Below are positions 43,509 through 52,917 of a stretch of DNA of 64,000 nt, in pieces. The position numbers and the translations under genes were made by a program. The notes beneath the pieces are model-generated. The model was not told where the DNA came from, did not search any database, and worked only from the letters and a program-made list of their open reading frames with translations. Each line of letters begins with the position of its first letter. Position 1 is the first letter of the stretch. Source of the stretch: Anabaena sp. WA102 (GTDB lineage: Bacteria > Cyanobacteriota > Cyanobacteriia > Cyanobacteriales > Nostocaceae); the NCBI RefSeq assembly GCF_001277295.1, contig NZ_CP011456.1:4902001-4966000 (forward strand), given 5' to 3'.

Positions 43509-44574
43509 CTGGGAAAACTATGGCTTTTGACTATTTATGTAAATTCACTGACCTAAAATTTTATTTTATTTTTATGTTTTCAGGTTTGAGATAAACTTAA
43601 CTATTTAATTACCAATACCTTGTCCATTTTCTGATTTGTTGGGTTAAGTGACAGCGCAACCCAACGCATTTGTTGGGTTTCATGCTAATTGCTCCGCGTT
43701 CACGCAGTGTCCCGCAGGGATACGTTCACGTTCCACAACACAACCTACAAATCAAGGCTTTTTCTAATTTGGACAAGGTATTGATTACGTAATATTATTT
43801 ATTTAATCAAAAGAAGGTAAGTAGGTTGGCCTTGAAAATTGTCGTTATGGCAGGGCAAGAGGCAAGAGGCAAAAGGCAAGAGTAAAGAGGTTTTGGGCGA
43901 TTTTACGTTTCTTTACACAGTTTGGTTTTATTGTGTTCACCTACTTAGCAGATAAACAAAAATAATCTCAGCATCAAGCTTGATCATCATCAACTATCTT
44001 TAATTCTCAAGATCTATAACCAAATCTTATAATTAATTAGTTAAATTAAGTACAATCCCGGTTTAATATTAAATGACTAATTGTATATTTTAAATCTATG
44101 ATAATTATTTAATAAATTACGAAACATACTTAGGGTAGTTGAGTAAAAAACATTGTTACGATGTGTCCATTACTGATCGTAATTTTTAACGCATTTACGG
44201 CAATTTCGTAGAGGTAAAACTTGCACTTGACATATAAGTGGGAGTCAAGAGTTAAAAGTCTCTTGCTGTATAGCCTTTACTTGATGTTCTGGATCTCATT
44301 TCAGTACATACCCTGATACGTAACATAAGGTGGCTTCAATTCTGTATCTCTACATTTAGCCGAATATAAACCCCGTCTAAGTTGAAACCTATAGTTTTTC
44401 TATGGCGAAAACCCAAGTTTTCAAGATGGATGGAGTATAGTTCTTATTTTTACGGCAGTTTCTCCGAGAAAGCCGAATACGGGCAACGTTTCAAAAGAAA
44501 GAAAAAAAACTGCGATCGCAGCTAGTTTAAAAGCAACTATATACCCAATTTACTTGTTTAAAAATCAAACTGTT
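43509..44574. other. 1.07-kb gap between psbO and the sigma factor
   Basis: No gene seen. It holds GTTGGGTT/AACCCAAC palindromic repeats (43645-43680), a GTTCACGCAGTGTCCCGCAG dispersed motif, MITE B copy 43818-43947, and a long AT-rich leader up to the sigma gene with GCGATCGC at about 44513-44520. Confidence 0.55.
43818..43947. mobile_element. MITE family B, copy 1
   Basis: 130 bp. Ends TAAGTAGGTTGGC and TTGTGTTCACCTACTTA (inverted TAAGTAGGT). The inner part has AAAATTGTCGTTATGGCA, a short GGCAAGA run, then TTTTACGTTTCTTTACACAG. It shares the whole layout with 54652-54781 and, inverted, 47038-47160. No ORF. Confidence 0.85.
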
Positions 44575-45369
44575 ATGACTAATACAACTACAAACGAAAC
44601 AAATAATAATGAACTCAAACATGAAATTTCACAGTTGTTGCGGGAGTATCAACAATCCCGTTCTGAAAGAGTCCGCAATCAGCTAGTACAACTCAATTTG
44701 GGATTAGTCAGAAAGGAAGCGCATTATTGGATTAATCAGTGCGATGGGAGCTATGAGGATCTTATTCAAGTAGGCTGTATAGGCTTAATTAAAGCAATTG
44801 AGAAATTTGAACTTACTAAGGGCAATGCTTTTAGTTCCTATGCGATGCCCTACATTCGGGGTGAAATTCAACACTATCTGCGAGATAAAGGTGTAACTGT
44901 AAGAATACCCAGACGGTGGTTAGCACTACAACAACAAGCTGTTGGGCTTTCTCGTTCTCTCCGTGAACAATATAATCGCCAACCTACTGATAGGGAATTA
45001 GCTGTGGCATTGCAAATTTCTCTGAGTGAATGGCAAGAAATTAAATTAGCATGGATTAATCGCGCCCCTTTAAGTTTGGATGTACCTATACAAGATGAGG
45101 AAGAAGGTTCTACTTCTTTGGGTGAGTTAGTTCCAGATACCAAATATCGCAGTTTTCAACTAGCTCAAGAAGACCAAATTCGTTTACAACAAGCTCTGAT
45201 TAAGTTAGAAAAACGGACTCGTGAGGTTGTTGAGTGTGTGTTCTTGTACGATTTAACCCAAAAACAAGTAGCAGCACACTTAGACATTAGTGTTGTGACA
45301 GTTTCTCGCCAAGTTAAAAAAGGCTTAGACTTGTTGAAAAAAATTATGGTTGGTGCGACAGAAGATTAG
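44575..45369 (+). CDS. sigF: Group 3 sigma-70 factor (SigF/SigB-SigF-SigG type)
   Basis: 264 aa from the ATG at 44575; a TTG at 44554 would add 7. Regions 2 (LVQLNLGLVRKEAHYWINQ, YEDLIQVGCIGLIKAIEKFE, GNAFSSYAMPYIRGEIQHYL-RDK), 3 (VRIPRRW, RQPTDRELAVALQIS) and 4 (EKRTREVVECVFLYDLTQKQ, LDISVVTVSRQVKKGLDLL) are present, and region 1.1 is absent. This is the alternative sigma layout that in cyanobacteria controls motility, pili or stress. The exact paralogue (SigF or SigJ) is not certain. No anti-sigma gene is adjacent. Confidence 0.85.
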   Translation: MTNTTTNETNNNELKHEISQLLREYQQSRSERVRNQLVQLNLGLVRKEAHYWINQCDGSYEDLIQVGCIGLIKAIEKFELTKGNAFSSYAMPYIRGEIQHYLRDKGVTVRIPRRWLALQQQAVGLSRSLREQYNRQPTDRELAVALQISLSEWQEIKLAWINRAPLSLDVPIQDEEEGSTSLGELVPDTKYRSFQLAQEDQIRLQQALIKLEKRTREVVECVFLYDLTQKQVAAHLDISVVTVSRQVKKGLDLLKKIMVGATED

Positions 45370-45741
45370 TTATGGAATAGGATTACGAAATATCAAAATT
45401 TAGGTTATAAAGAGGACAGAATTAAGACTGTGGTCTAAAACAAGGGCTGATCAGCAACATTTTATTCCTGTCAAGGTACAGATTGCCGTTAGGCAGCTAG
45501 GTTTTTAGACAGGTTGATTACCGTTCCTGTTGTGAACAGCATAACACCATTAAGTACAAAGGCGATGAACCTTTACGTACTTTAACCAATCTTTACAAAA
45601 AAACTCTATGCGGTTAAAACCCCACGAGTCGCTTATATCTCAGGTCTAAAGACATGGTTCCTGAGCTTGTCGAAGGACTGAGTTTTACGCTTACCGGATG
45701 TCTCTATAAACAAACTTTCCTATAATTTTTAAGAACAGCTA
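45370..45741. other. 372-bp gap downstream of the sigma factor
   Basis: No ORF or clear terminator. It contains CCTGAGCTTGTCGAAGGACT (about 45660), a common dispersed repeat, and two short ACCGTT/AACGGT-like inverted motifs. Promoter of the next gene presumed. Confidence 0.45.
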
Positions 45742-46614
45742 ATGAGTAAAAATTCCCATATTGCTGCCGCAGCTATTTTAACAACCTTGGTACTTACTGG
45801 ATGTACTATAGGTGAACCACCAACAGCTACTAATCCTGCCGGTCCTCAATCAAATCCTGGTCTTCAAGTAACTACTCCGAAGCCGGCACAGCCACCATCT
45901 TTGACTCAACCTTTTAATAATCCTCTTGTATCTAGTAAACTACCCGTGAGTCCTGGTTCAGTTGACAGTTTGATTCAACCAACAAATGGTACGGAGCGTT
46001 TGTTGGTGGTACAGAAAGGAAGAACTGATCCTTTTGGGCAAATTGTAGAGTCAATAGGTGTGACAAAAACTAAGCTCCCTGGGGAGAAAATTGCTGTTCC
46101 TAAATTACCCCCTTTACCTACAGCAACTCAGCCGAAACCAATAAAAACAATAGCAACTAAACCAGCAATTTTGTTACCGAAGAAGCCATTACAGATCGCC
46201 CGAAAACCCTTGATCAGACCAGTTTTACCTACGGTTTTGGCTGGATCTGTACCGTCTCCTAAACTGAAGACGATATTACCACCAGCACCACAACCAGAAA
46301 CGGCTAAAGGTGTGATTGTGACTGGTGTAATTTTAATTGGTAAAGTACCTCAAGCAATTGTACAAGTACCGGATGAGCCAACTAGTAGATATGTACAGCC
46401 AGGACAAAGACTGGTGAATGGGGTGTTGGTAAAACGGATTGAAATGGGCAAAGGTGCTAATCCGACTGTGATTTTGGAACAGTACGGTGTGGAAGTTGCT
46501 AAACAAGTAGGGGAACAACCAGTTAAAGTATCTAAACCAGCTACTACAGCTTCTGTGGGTAATCCTATTTCGATGGTGAAGCCGATGGGAAATCTTGTGG
46601 GGGCGGCTTCATAG
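45742..46614 (+). CDS. Lipoprotein with PilP/GspC-like C-terminal domain
   Basis: 290 aa. A lipobox (AILTTLVLTGC) gives a lipidated Cys at about residue 21, followed by about 170 Pro-rich residues. The C-terminal domain (GVILIGKVPQAIVQVPDEPT, YVQPGQRLVNGVLVKRIEMG, PTVILEQYGVEVAKQVG) has the small beta-barrel look of PilP or GspC homology domains, which are inner-membrane alignment factors of pilus or secretion machines. No pil gene is adjacent, so this is a fold-level guess. The next gene starts 2 bp after its stop, so they are an operon. Confidence 0.6.
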   Translation: MSKNSHIAAAAILTTLVLTGCTIGEPPTATNPAGPQSNPGLQVTTPKPAQPPSLTQPFNNPLVSSKLPVSPGSVDSLIQPTNGTERLLVVQKGRTDPFGQIVESIGVTKTKLPGEKIAVPKLPPLPTATQPKPIKTIATKPAILLPKKPLQIARKPLIRPVLPTVLAGSVPSPKLKTILPPAPQPETAKGVIVTGVILIGKVPQAIVQVPDEPTSRYVQPGQRLVNGVLVKRIEMGKGANPTVILEQYGVEVAKQVGEQPVKVSKPATTASVGNPISMVKPMGNLVGAAS

Positions 46615-46616
46615 TT

Positions 46617-46865
46617 ATGAATTTACAAGAGCAAATAACATTTGCTGGTTTACCTTTGGCTGTATATCGGGAAGTGGCGGCGCATCTTCGTCAGGTAGTA
46701 GGTGTGGAAGTGGGACTAATTCCCCAAACATCTGTGGAGTTTGATTACAACCAAAGTCAAGTTTCTGGCTTATGGGTTTCATGGACACCAACTGCTGATG
46801 CGGAAAGTCGGGAAAAGTTTAAGCAGATAGTGGCTTATTATCAAAATCGCTATAAGTTGCTTTGA
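46617..46865 (+). CDS. Conserved small cyanobacterial protein
   Basis: 82 aa, ATG almost touching the stop of the lipoprotein gene. Contains LPLAVYREVAAHLRQVVGVE, a beta strand VEFDYNQSQVSGLWVSW and a final helix FKQIVAYYQNRYKLL. No TM or signal. Family not recognised beyond a general cyanobacterial look. Coupling with the upstream lipoprotein suggests a shared role. Confidence 0.65.
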   Translation: MNLQEQITFAGLPLAVYREVAAHLRQVVGVEVGLIPQTSVEFDYNQSQVSGLWVSWTPTADAESREKFKQIVAYYQNRYKLL

Positions 46866-47037
46866 ACATAAGATTTGATGATGTTAATCAACGCAAATTT
46901 AATAACCTGCAATTCTGATTTAATGTGGAATGGTGCGTTACGCTGTCGCTAACGCACCCTACTTTTTTACTTTTGCACTTTATTTAATTCACATTCCTAA
47001 GTTGCTGGTTAGCTAATAACTGGCAAGTAACAACTGA

Positions 47038-47160
47038 TAAGTAGGTGAACACAATAAAACCAAACTGTGTAAAGAAACGTAAAATCACTGAAAACTTCTT
47101 TACTCTTGCCTCTTGCCTCTTGTCTTGCTATGACGACAATTTTCAACGCCAACCTACTTA
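47038..47160. mobile_element. MITE family B, copy 2 (inverted)
   Basis: 123 bp, reverse orientation to 43818 and 54652: TAAGTAGGTGAACACAATAA at the left, GACGACAATTTTCAACGCCA then ACCTACTTA at the right. The internal GGCAAGA run (here TCTTGCC) is one unit shorter, which explains the length difference. The rest of the 46866-47252 gap has no gene. Confidence 0.85.
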
Positions 47161-47252
47161 ACTTAGGTTAAGAGAAGATAGCTGGGTTAAACTGACAAGC
47201 AGGTTAATGCAAAATATTTATTGGCTGCTCTTCGGTTTAGGCGTTATTTATA

Positions 47253-49586
47253 ATGGAAAACTGGCAATTTCTGATACAGAAACAGGGGGATCATACTTGG
47301 CGCACGTTGGAGTCGTCAAATTTGGAGATTTGGGCAGGTAATTACCGAGTTTTGGCTCGTTCTGGTCTAAATAATACGGATGTTGATGTGCGAGTTACCC
47401 ATATATCTACTGACGAAGTTCCGCCGAAACGGAGACTTCTGAAGCGATCGCGCCGGACTAATAGTGAAGGGCTGATGGCTGTAATTCCTTTTACCCACTT
47501 TAAACCAGGGATTTGGGAATTACGCTGCTCTGGGGATATTATGTCAGATATGCTGGGTCAGTCCTGGCAACGTACCCTCATTATTCAGGTATCACCCCTA
47601 GAAACTAGCCCTACACTGCCTCCTCAACTGGTTGAGGAAGGTGATCTGGCTGTGGCGACTGATGCTGATACTGAAGTCAGTATTGTGATGAATCACGGTA
47701 CTCCCGTCTGGTTTAAGGGGGAAACAACTGAGCAGATTTTACAAAACTTATTAGATTTAGCTTTACCTGAAGATGAACCCTTACTAGATGAGGAGACTAT
47801 TGAAAATGCGCCGATTTTACCACCACCTCTACTACTGAATCTGAGTTTAGATCAAGATACTTATATTGTTCGTTGGGGGGACAATTTTACGATTCATGGT
47901 GATGTGGAAGTAAATGAAATAGAGAATCTGGAAGATGAAGGATTTTCTCTGGGGGGACTTTGCCAACTCCGGCTAGAAATTGCATTGCGATCGCCTTTAG
48001 AATCAAAAGTTATCAACCGGATTCAGCAGCCATTAACAAATCAAGTCTTACCTTTTGGTTTTAGCAGTTTGATTAATATTCCCCTCAACTGTGAATCTAA
48101 GTTACTTTTAGCAGATATTAATTTATATGGTGCATTAACTGATGTTGGTGAGATCATTCTTTTGGCTAATCATACCTTCACGATTACAGCCAATGTCACT
48201 GAATTACTAGCACGACAAACTTTCCCATCCCATTCCAGTTACGCTTTACCAGAAATAAATTCACCGATTAAGCCTAAGCCCTCTATCAAGATTCGATTAG
48301 AACTTTTTAATGTGGCTAAAACGCCAAATTTAGCCCAGTTTCACATTTTAAAGCCCTCTCCAAACCAACCTTTGCCACCCCAGATTAAACCTCTGGTATC
48401 CTTGAAAGTTTTTTCACCACAATTACCAAATTTACCTCAAAATCCCACACCTGAGATTACTACTAATTCGCCACCAAACTCTCTGGCAAAAACCCTGGCT
48501 ATTCATCCAATTGATTTGAAAAAGTTGGTAATTAAACCAGTCCATACTACTTTACCTTACTTGAAACGGTTGCAGGTTAAGCGGACTCCAGGGGAAACAG
48601 TCACCGATCAGTTAGATGTTGCTGAGAAAGAATTAGCACCTCTGAAGAAGTCTCCACTTTTACCGACTGTAGGAACTTCATCAGTAAAAATATTGAAATC
48701 ACCAATTGATGAGTCTATCCTGGAGGACACATCCTATGCGGAATTAATCGCGGGAATTGTGGCGGAGGGGAACTGCTTACAGCAGGAGTTTGCGATCGCA
48801 GATGAGGAATTGAATGTGGTTGATTCTCAGGAAAATTACTTAATTCCCCAGGATGAGGAATTGAATGTGGTTGATTCTCAGAAGGATTCCTCTCTCTTAC
48901 AACAATGGGTGGACAGTCAAGGATACTTATTAATTGAAACTGTTTCTGAAGAATCCTTCGACAATGATGCTGATGAGGAAATAGCAACTCAGGTAGATTC
49001 TATTGCTGATAATCTTCTTTTAGAACTTAATGAACCGGAAATAGTCACTATCACCAGTCCAATCATAACCCAGCCGGGATGGTTGTCTCAAGAAATAGTT
49101 ATAGATGATCTGGTGGTGGCAGAGGATGGTGATAGCTTGGGTGATGAAGCTATAGAGGATCATAATTATTCTCTTGTCTCGGAGGATAAAGCTACACCGG
49201 AGAAATCTGGCGTGATCATGGAGTCTTTACCAACTCCCCAATTGTCTTTACCAGAGGGTGAACTTGTTGCTGGTACATCTGTAATGGTGCGTGTAAAAAT
49301 ACCCGAAGCTTCATCTGAGGTAGCTGTTAAGTTATGGGTGGAAGATTACCAAACGCGGAGTCTCCTGGATGGACCACATATTCTATCAGATTTACGTTCT
49401 AATGCTTGGGGAGAAGAAGAAACGGCAATTTACCTTAAAGTTCCTTTTGGCTGCTTAGAAATTCGCTTATCGGCGATCGCTCTTGATCAGACTACTCAGC
49501 AAGAAAGTGACAAATTCACGATTATTAAAACAGTAATTCCCCCTAATTTACCAACCATAGAACTGGATGAAATGTTGGGAATGTAA
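47253..49586 (+). CDS. Large cyanobacterial protein of unknown function
   Basis: 777 aa, no signal peptide or TM. The N-terminal part (MENWQFLIQKQGDHTWRTLE, LEIWAGNYRVLARSG, FTHFKPGIWELRCSGD) and the C-terminal part (GTSVMVRVKIPEASSEVAVK, LWVEDYQTRSLLDGPHILSD) look like beta-sandwich (Ig-like) domains. Between them is an acidic, Pro-rich region with an internal duplication of DEELNVVDSQ. The architecture suggests a scaffolding or adhesion-type protein. No family name can be given. It is directly upstream of psaI. Confidence 0.65.
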   Translation: MENWQFLIQKQGDHTWRTLESSNLEIWAGNYRVLARSGLNNTDVDVRVTHISTDEVPPKRRLLKRSRRTNSEGLMAVIPFTHFKPGIWELRCSGDIMSDMLGQSWQRTLIIQVSPLETSPTLPPQLVEEGDLAVATDADTEVSIVMNHGTPVWFKGETTEQILQNLLDLALPEDEPLLDEETIENAPILPPPLLLNLSLDQDTYIVRWGDNFTIHGDVEVNEIENLEDEGFSLGGLCQLRLEIALRSPLESKVINRIQQPLTNQVLPFGFSSLINIPLNCESKLLLADINLYGALTDVGEIILLANHTFTITANVTELLARQTFPSHSSYALPEINSPIKPKPSIKIRLELFNVAKTPNLAQFHILKPSPNQPLPPQIKPLVSLKVFSPQLPNLPQNPTPEITTNSPPNSLAKTLAIHPIDLKKLVIKPVHTTLPYLKRLQVKRTPGETVTDQLDVAEKELAPLKKSPLLPTVGTSSVKILKSPIDESILEDTSYAELIAGIVAEGNCLQQEFAIADEELNVVDSQENYLIPQDEELNVVDSQKDSSLLQQWVDSQGYLLIETVSEESFDNDADEEIATQVDSIADNLLLELNEPEIVTITSPIITQPGWLSQEIVIDDLVVAEDGDSLGDEAIEDHNYSLVSEDKATPEKSGVIMESLPTPQLSLPEGELVAGTSVMVRVKIPEASSEVAVKLWVEDYQTRSLLDGPHILSDLRSNAWGEEETAIYLKVPFGCLEIRLSAIALDQTTQQESDKFTIIKTVIPPNLPTIELDEMLGM

Positions 49587-49684
49587 AAAGCTGTGTTAAA
49601 AATCTTGATAATTTGGCAAATTAGGGATGGTTTTGCAGTAAGCTCAATTTGAATTGTAGTAAGACTTTACAGGACTTTAATTCT

Positions 49685-49825
49685 ATGTCAAGTTCATTTT
49701 TGCCTACTATTTTGGCTTATTCCTCCTTTTTACCCTCTATCCTCGTTCCCCTAACTGGCTTGGTTTTACCAGCAGTTATTTTCGCATTTTTGTTTTCATA
49801 CATTGAAAGCGAAGATATTGCTTAA
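49685..49825 (+). CDS. psaI: Photosystem I subunit VIII (PsaI)
   Basis: 46 aa, ATG at 49685. One TM helix: SSSFLPTILAYSSFLPSI then LVPLTGLVLPAVIFAFLFSY and the conserved IESED end (IEREDVA-like). This fits PsaI, which helps PsaL bind and PSI trimerise or tetramerise. psaL, its usual neighbour, is not in the window. A terminator follows at 49967. Confidence 0.88.
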   Translation: MSSSFLPTILAYSSFLPSILVPLTGLVLPAVIFAFLFSYIESEDIA

Positions 49826-50210
49826 TTAGAGTATGGGTAATTGGTTAACGTGAGTTCGACACGGAGAGGGGTTGGGGTGAGGTTCAATGACTCCTACCTC
49901 GTCACGCTACGCTATCGAATTCACGTTTGGTTACTTGATTTTTTCGCCAATTACTTGTTTACAAACAAAACCGCCTAAATCATTGATTTAGGCGGTTTTT
50001 ATAGCGATTTTTGCAGAATAAGTTCAGAAATGATAATCAAGCAAAAATCCAGTTTTTTGTATTTTTAATTGCTATCTTCTTCCAGAATAGTAGTGACCAG
50101 GTAGGTGAGGACAGAGATTGGTTAAAAAAGTCATAACACAAAAGACTTTCAAACTGCCTATTACCTGTTACCTGTTCCCTATTCCCTATTCTCTGTTCCC
50201 TGCTATGGGA
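49826..50210. other. Gap between convergent psaI and psbJ
   Basis: Contains GGAGAGGGGTTGGGGTGAGG and a CACGCTACGCTATCGAATTC dispersed unit before the terminator (listed separately). After it come TTACCTGTTACCTGTTCCCT and related short repeats next to psbJ. No gene was seen. Confidence 0.55.
49967..50000. terminator. Bidirectional terminator between psaI and psbEFLJ
   Basis: AAAACCGCCTAAATC (49967-49981), loop ATT, GATTTAGGCGGTTTT (49985-49999): a perfect 15-bp stem flanked by A-run and T-run, so it works in both directions. It lies between two converging transcripts. Confidence 0.93.
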
Positions 50211-50330
50211 TTACATTGAAGAACCAATTCCTGAGTAAGATCCATAAAAGAAAATACCTACAACAGTTATTACACCTAATCCTGCGATCGTAGCGACGAC
50301 CCACAGAGGAATTCTTCCACTTCCAGACAC
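50211..50330 (-). CDS. psbJ: Photosystem II protein J
   Basis: 39 aa, GTG start at 50330 with GAGG about 8 nt upstream. SGSGRIPLWVVATIAGLGVI, one TM helix, ending FFYGSYSGIGSSM, the PsbJ signature. Last gene of psbEFLJ, but separated from psbL by 208 bp that hold a heptamer array; in most cyanobacteria the gap is short. Confidence 0.93.
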   Translation of the reverse strand: MSGSGRIPLWVVATIAGLGVITVVGIFFYGSYSGIGSSM

Positions 50331-50353
50331 AGTTTTTTCCTCACTTACAAAAA

Positions 50354-50512
50354 TTGTCAGTTGTCAGTTGTCAGTCGTCAGTTGTCAGTCGTCAGTCGTC
50401 AGTTGTCAGTCGTCAGTTGTCGGTTGTCAGTTGTCAGTTGTCAGTTGAGAATATTCTTTCTGTAACTTGTTACCTATTACCTATTACCTATTACTTGTTA
50501 CCTATTACCTAA
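50354..50512. repeat. GTCAGTT heptamer array inside the psbEFLJ operon
   Basis: About 13 copies of GTCAGTT/GTCAGTC (50354-50447), then about six TTACCTA/TTACTTG units up to 50512, all between psbL and psbJ. The array must be transcribed if psbJ is read from the psbE promoter. Confidence 0.95.
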
Positions 50513-50538
50513 CTAGCAACTGACATCAAAAAGTCCAG

Positions 50539-50658
50539 TTAGTTAAAGAAGTAACTGGAAAATAGAATTCCCAGAACGAAGACTAATAGTAGTCCGAGAT
50601 AGAGAGAGGTACGGTTTAATTCAACCGGTTGTTGATTGGGATTAGGCGTTCTTTCCAT
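50539..50658 (-). CDS. psbL: Photosystem II protein L
   Basis: 39 aa. MERTPNPNQQPVELNRTSLY then LGLLLVFVLGILFSSYFFN: the standard PsbL, one TM helix at the PSII dimer interface near QA. It starts 9 bp after psbF, with AGGAG just upstream of the ATG. Confidence 0.97.
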   Translation of the reverse strand: MERTPNPNQQPVELNRTSLYLGLLLVFVLGILFSSYFFN

Positions 50659-50667
50659 GATTAACTC

Positions 50668-50805
50668 CTAGCGTTGGATAAACTGCATTGAGGCGATCGC
50701 GCCCAAAAAGAATACAGTAGGGACAGCTAAGGTATGCACAGCGATCCATCTGACTGTAAAAATGGGATAGGTAACTGGTTGATTGATGTTATTACCGCTA
50801 GTCAT
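50668..50805 (-). CDS. psbF: Cytochrome b559 beta subunit
   Basis: 45 aa. NQPVTYPIFTVRWIAVHTLA: the RWxxxHxL motif gives the haem-ligand His. One TM helix ending in SMQFIQR. It starts 9 bp after psbE and partners PsbE in cytochrome b559. Confidence 0.97.
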   Translation of the reverse strand: MTSGNNINQPVTYPIFTVRWIAVHTLAVPTVFFLGAIASMQFIQR

Positions 50806-50814
50806 GATCTCAAA

Positions 50815-51063
50815 TTACTTTCCAATAAATGTTTCTACTTGTTTTTTTGCGTCAAAACGATCACTTACAATTGGCACTTCTTGACGGACTTGAGTAAAAT
50901 ACTCATTAGGACGAGGTGTACCAAATACATCATAAGCCAGACCAGTGCTGACAAATAACCAACCAGCAACAAACAATGCGGGAATGGTGATGCTGTGAAT
51001 TACCCAGTAACGAATACTGGTAACAATGTCAGCAAACGGACGTTCTCCAGTGGTACCTGCCAT
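50815..51063 (-). CDS. psbE: Cytochrome b559 alpha subunit
   Basis: 82 aa. GERPFADIVTSIRYWVIHSI carries the haem-ligand His (RYWVIHS), one TM helix follows (PALFVAGWLFVSTGLAYDVF), and the lumenal tail ends in FDAKKQVETFIGK. First gene of psbEFLJ and downstream of ycf48-rubA, which is the conserved order in cyanobacteria. Confidence 0.98.
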   Translation of the reverse strand: MAGTTGERPFADIVTSIRYWVIHSITIPALFVAGWLFVSTGLAYDVFGTPRPNEYFTQVRQEVPIVSDRFDAKKQVETFIGK

Positions 51064-51174
51064 TTATTTCACTCCCTTATCAAAAACTATTATTGAGTTT
51101 ATTATCCTACAAAGTTTAGACAGAGTTACAACTTACAACTTTCTTCTGGCGAATACATCCATAGTTGGGTGTAA

Positions 51175-52194
51175 TTAAGCCGCTGGGGCTGTTGTTGCCT
51201 CTGGTTTGGGGTTATATTTGAGTAAAACACCGCGATCGCCAATGATAAAGCCTTGATCAGGGCTAAAAAATACAATTTTGTAAAGATTAGCTGCAACTGT
51301 TTCTACATCACGGTCTTTTTCCCAAGTTTTACCACCATCAGTGCTGCGGAGTAAATTACCGCTACCACCACCGACCCAAATTTCCTCAGGTGTCCGATAA
51401 GCTAAATCCAGTAAACCCCAACTCGTGGATAACTCTGGATATTCTCCCTCTAACCACTCTTCAGGTTTTGTCGGATCACTAAACTGGACCTGACCACCCC
51501 GTGCTAACAACCACATTTGTCCATCGTTAGTAAAACCCATATTTTCCAAACGACGGGAACTATTGCGGTTATGGGGTTGCCAAGCATTTTGACCAGGTTC
51601 CCAAGTGGAGTAAAAACTCCCTTTCGCAGAAACAGCGATATACTTACCATCGGGCGATCGCTCTAGGTTTCTCACCACACCAACTGCGGCTTCCAAATTA
51701 GCTTTCCAGTTTTGACCACCATCTGTAGTTTGGTAAATAGCCCCCACATCAGTAGCCATTTCTGCTGTATTTTCGCCTATTGCCGTCACAGCAATCGGAT
51801 TACCCGGTAACTTTTCGCTTAAAGAAATCCGTGACCAAGACTTACCCTCATCAGTAGTGTGGAGTAGCAGAGAAGGTTCTCCGGCAATCCAACCTTCCTG
51901 ACCAGAGAAACTAACCGAGTTAAAACGATATCGAGGATCATCCAACTCTAATTTTAGCGGTTGCCAATTCTCACCACCATCATTAGTTTCTAAGAGAGTG
52001 GCATTACCGCCCACCAAGTAACCATGTTGAGAGTTACCAGTAAAGCCAATATCTAGCAACTTCGCATCTGTGGGAACATTAATCACTTGCCAGGGATTGT
52101 AGCTAATAGAAGGAACACTACTACACCCAATACAAGCCATAACTACTATTAATGCGGCAACAAACTTTTGCCACTTTTTTACAATTGAGTGCAT
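51175..52194 (-). CDS. ycf48: Photosystem II assembly factor Ycf48
   Basis: 339 aa from the ATG at 52194; a longer start at 52248 is less likely. Lipoprotein signal with lipobox VVMACIGCSS. Seven-bladed beta-propeller with repeated DGGENWQPL / DEGKSWSRI / DGGQNWKAN / DGGKTWEKD blade motifs. It binds precursor D1 and assists PSII reaction-centre assembly from the lumen side. It lies between rubA and psbE on the same strand; all three act in PSII assembly. Confidence 0.96.
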   Translation of the reverse strand: MHSIVKKWQKFVAALIVVMACIGCSSVPSISYNPWQVINVPTDAKLLDIGFTGNSQHGYLVGGNATLLETNDGGENWQPLKLELDDPRYRFNSVSFSGQEGWIAGEPSLLLHTTDEGKSWSRISLSEKLPGNPIAVTAIGENTAEMATDVGAIYQTTDGGQNWKANLEAAVGVVRNLERSPDGKYIAVSAKGSFYSTWEPGQNAWQPHNRNSSRRLENMGFTNDGQMWLLARGGQVQFSDPTKPEEWLEGEYPELSTSWGLLDLAYRTPEEIWVGGGSGNLLRSTDGGKTWEKDRDVETVAANLYKIVFFSPDQGFIIGDRGVLLKYNPKPEATTAPAA

Positions 52195-52311
52195 CAGTAT
52201 TACTGAGGTTTTCCTAAATTTGGTAGATTTTTGTCGAATTCCCTGCAAAGAGAAGTTCTTCCTGTTCCCTGTTCCCCGTTCCCTGTTGCTCGTAAATAAA
52301 GATAGCTGTTT

Positions 52312-52656
52312 TTACTGTAGTCCGTAAAGGCTAATGAAAAACAAGAATCCCAGAGCCAAAGCCCCAAAAATCAAAATGTTCTTTTGAGTTGGTGTCAGTT
52401 TATTACCACCTAAACCGTAACCCAAATTCTCCTTGAAACCAGAGGCAGTACCCGCCGGTCCAATATTCGCAAAAGCAGTTTTCTTGGCTATACAAACTGG
52501 ACAACGCCAATTTGTCGGTAGTTCTGCAAAAAGTGTTCCTGGGGGAACATCACTTTTATCGTCTCCCTTCTCAGGTTCATAAACATAGCCGCAAGAGCGA
52601 CACTCATAGCGGTCTAACACTGGAGTTTCCATAGCTTGTTCAGCTTGTTCACTCAT
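52312..52656 (-). CDS. rubA: Rubredoxin with C-terminal membrane anchor
   Basis: 114 aa. The rubredoxin domain has YECRSCGYVYEPEKGD and NWRCPVCIAKKTAF (Cys4 iron site). A linker and one C-terminal TM helix (NILIFGALALGFLFFISLYG) follow. This is the thylakoid rubredoxin required for PSII assembly. The MSEQ start at 52656 is used; a Met at 52632 is possible. Divergent from ndhC. Confidence 0.96.
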   Translation of the reverse strand: MSEQAEQAMETPVLDRYECRSCGYVYEPEKGDDKSDVPPGTLFAELPTNWRCPVCIAKKTAFANIGPAGTASGFKENLGYGLGGNKLTPTQKNILIFGALALGFLFFISLYGLQ

Positions 52657-52917
52657 GGCTTTTAGTCTCGCTTCAGGGGAATTATTAAATATACGTTACA
52701 AATTATGACATAATTGTTGAACTTTTCTATCACTAATCAAAAGGATTCAAATACAAGGATCTACTCTGTTGCCCAGATTTCAGAAAACCCTAAAAGATAT
52801 AATGTAAAAGAACATTATCCATATATTTCACTGAACACTTGTCAGTTGCCACCTATCAAGCCATAAAACTGATAACTGATAGCTTATTCCTTACACCATT
52901 AGCGGTAGAAAAACATT

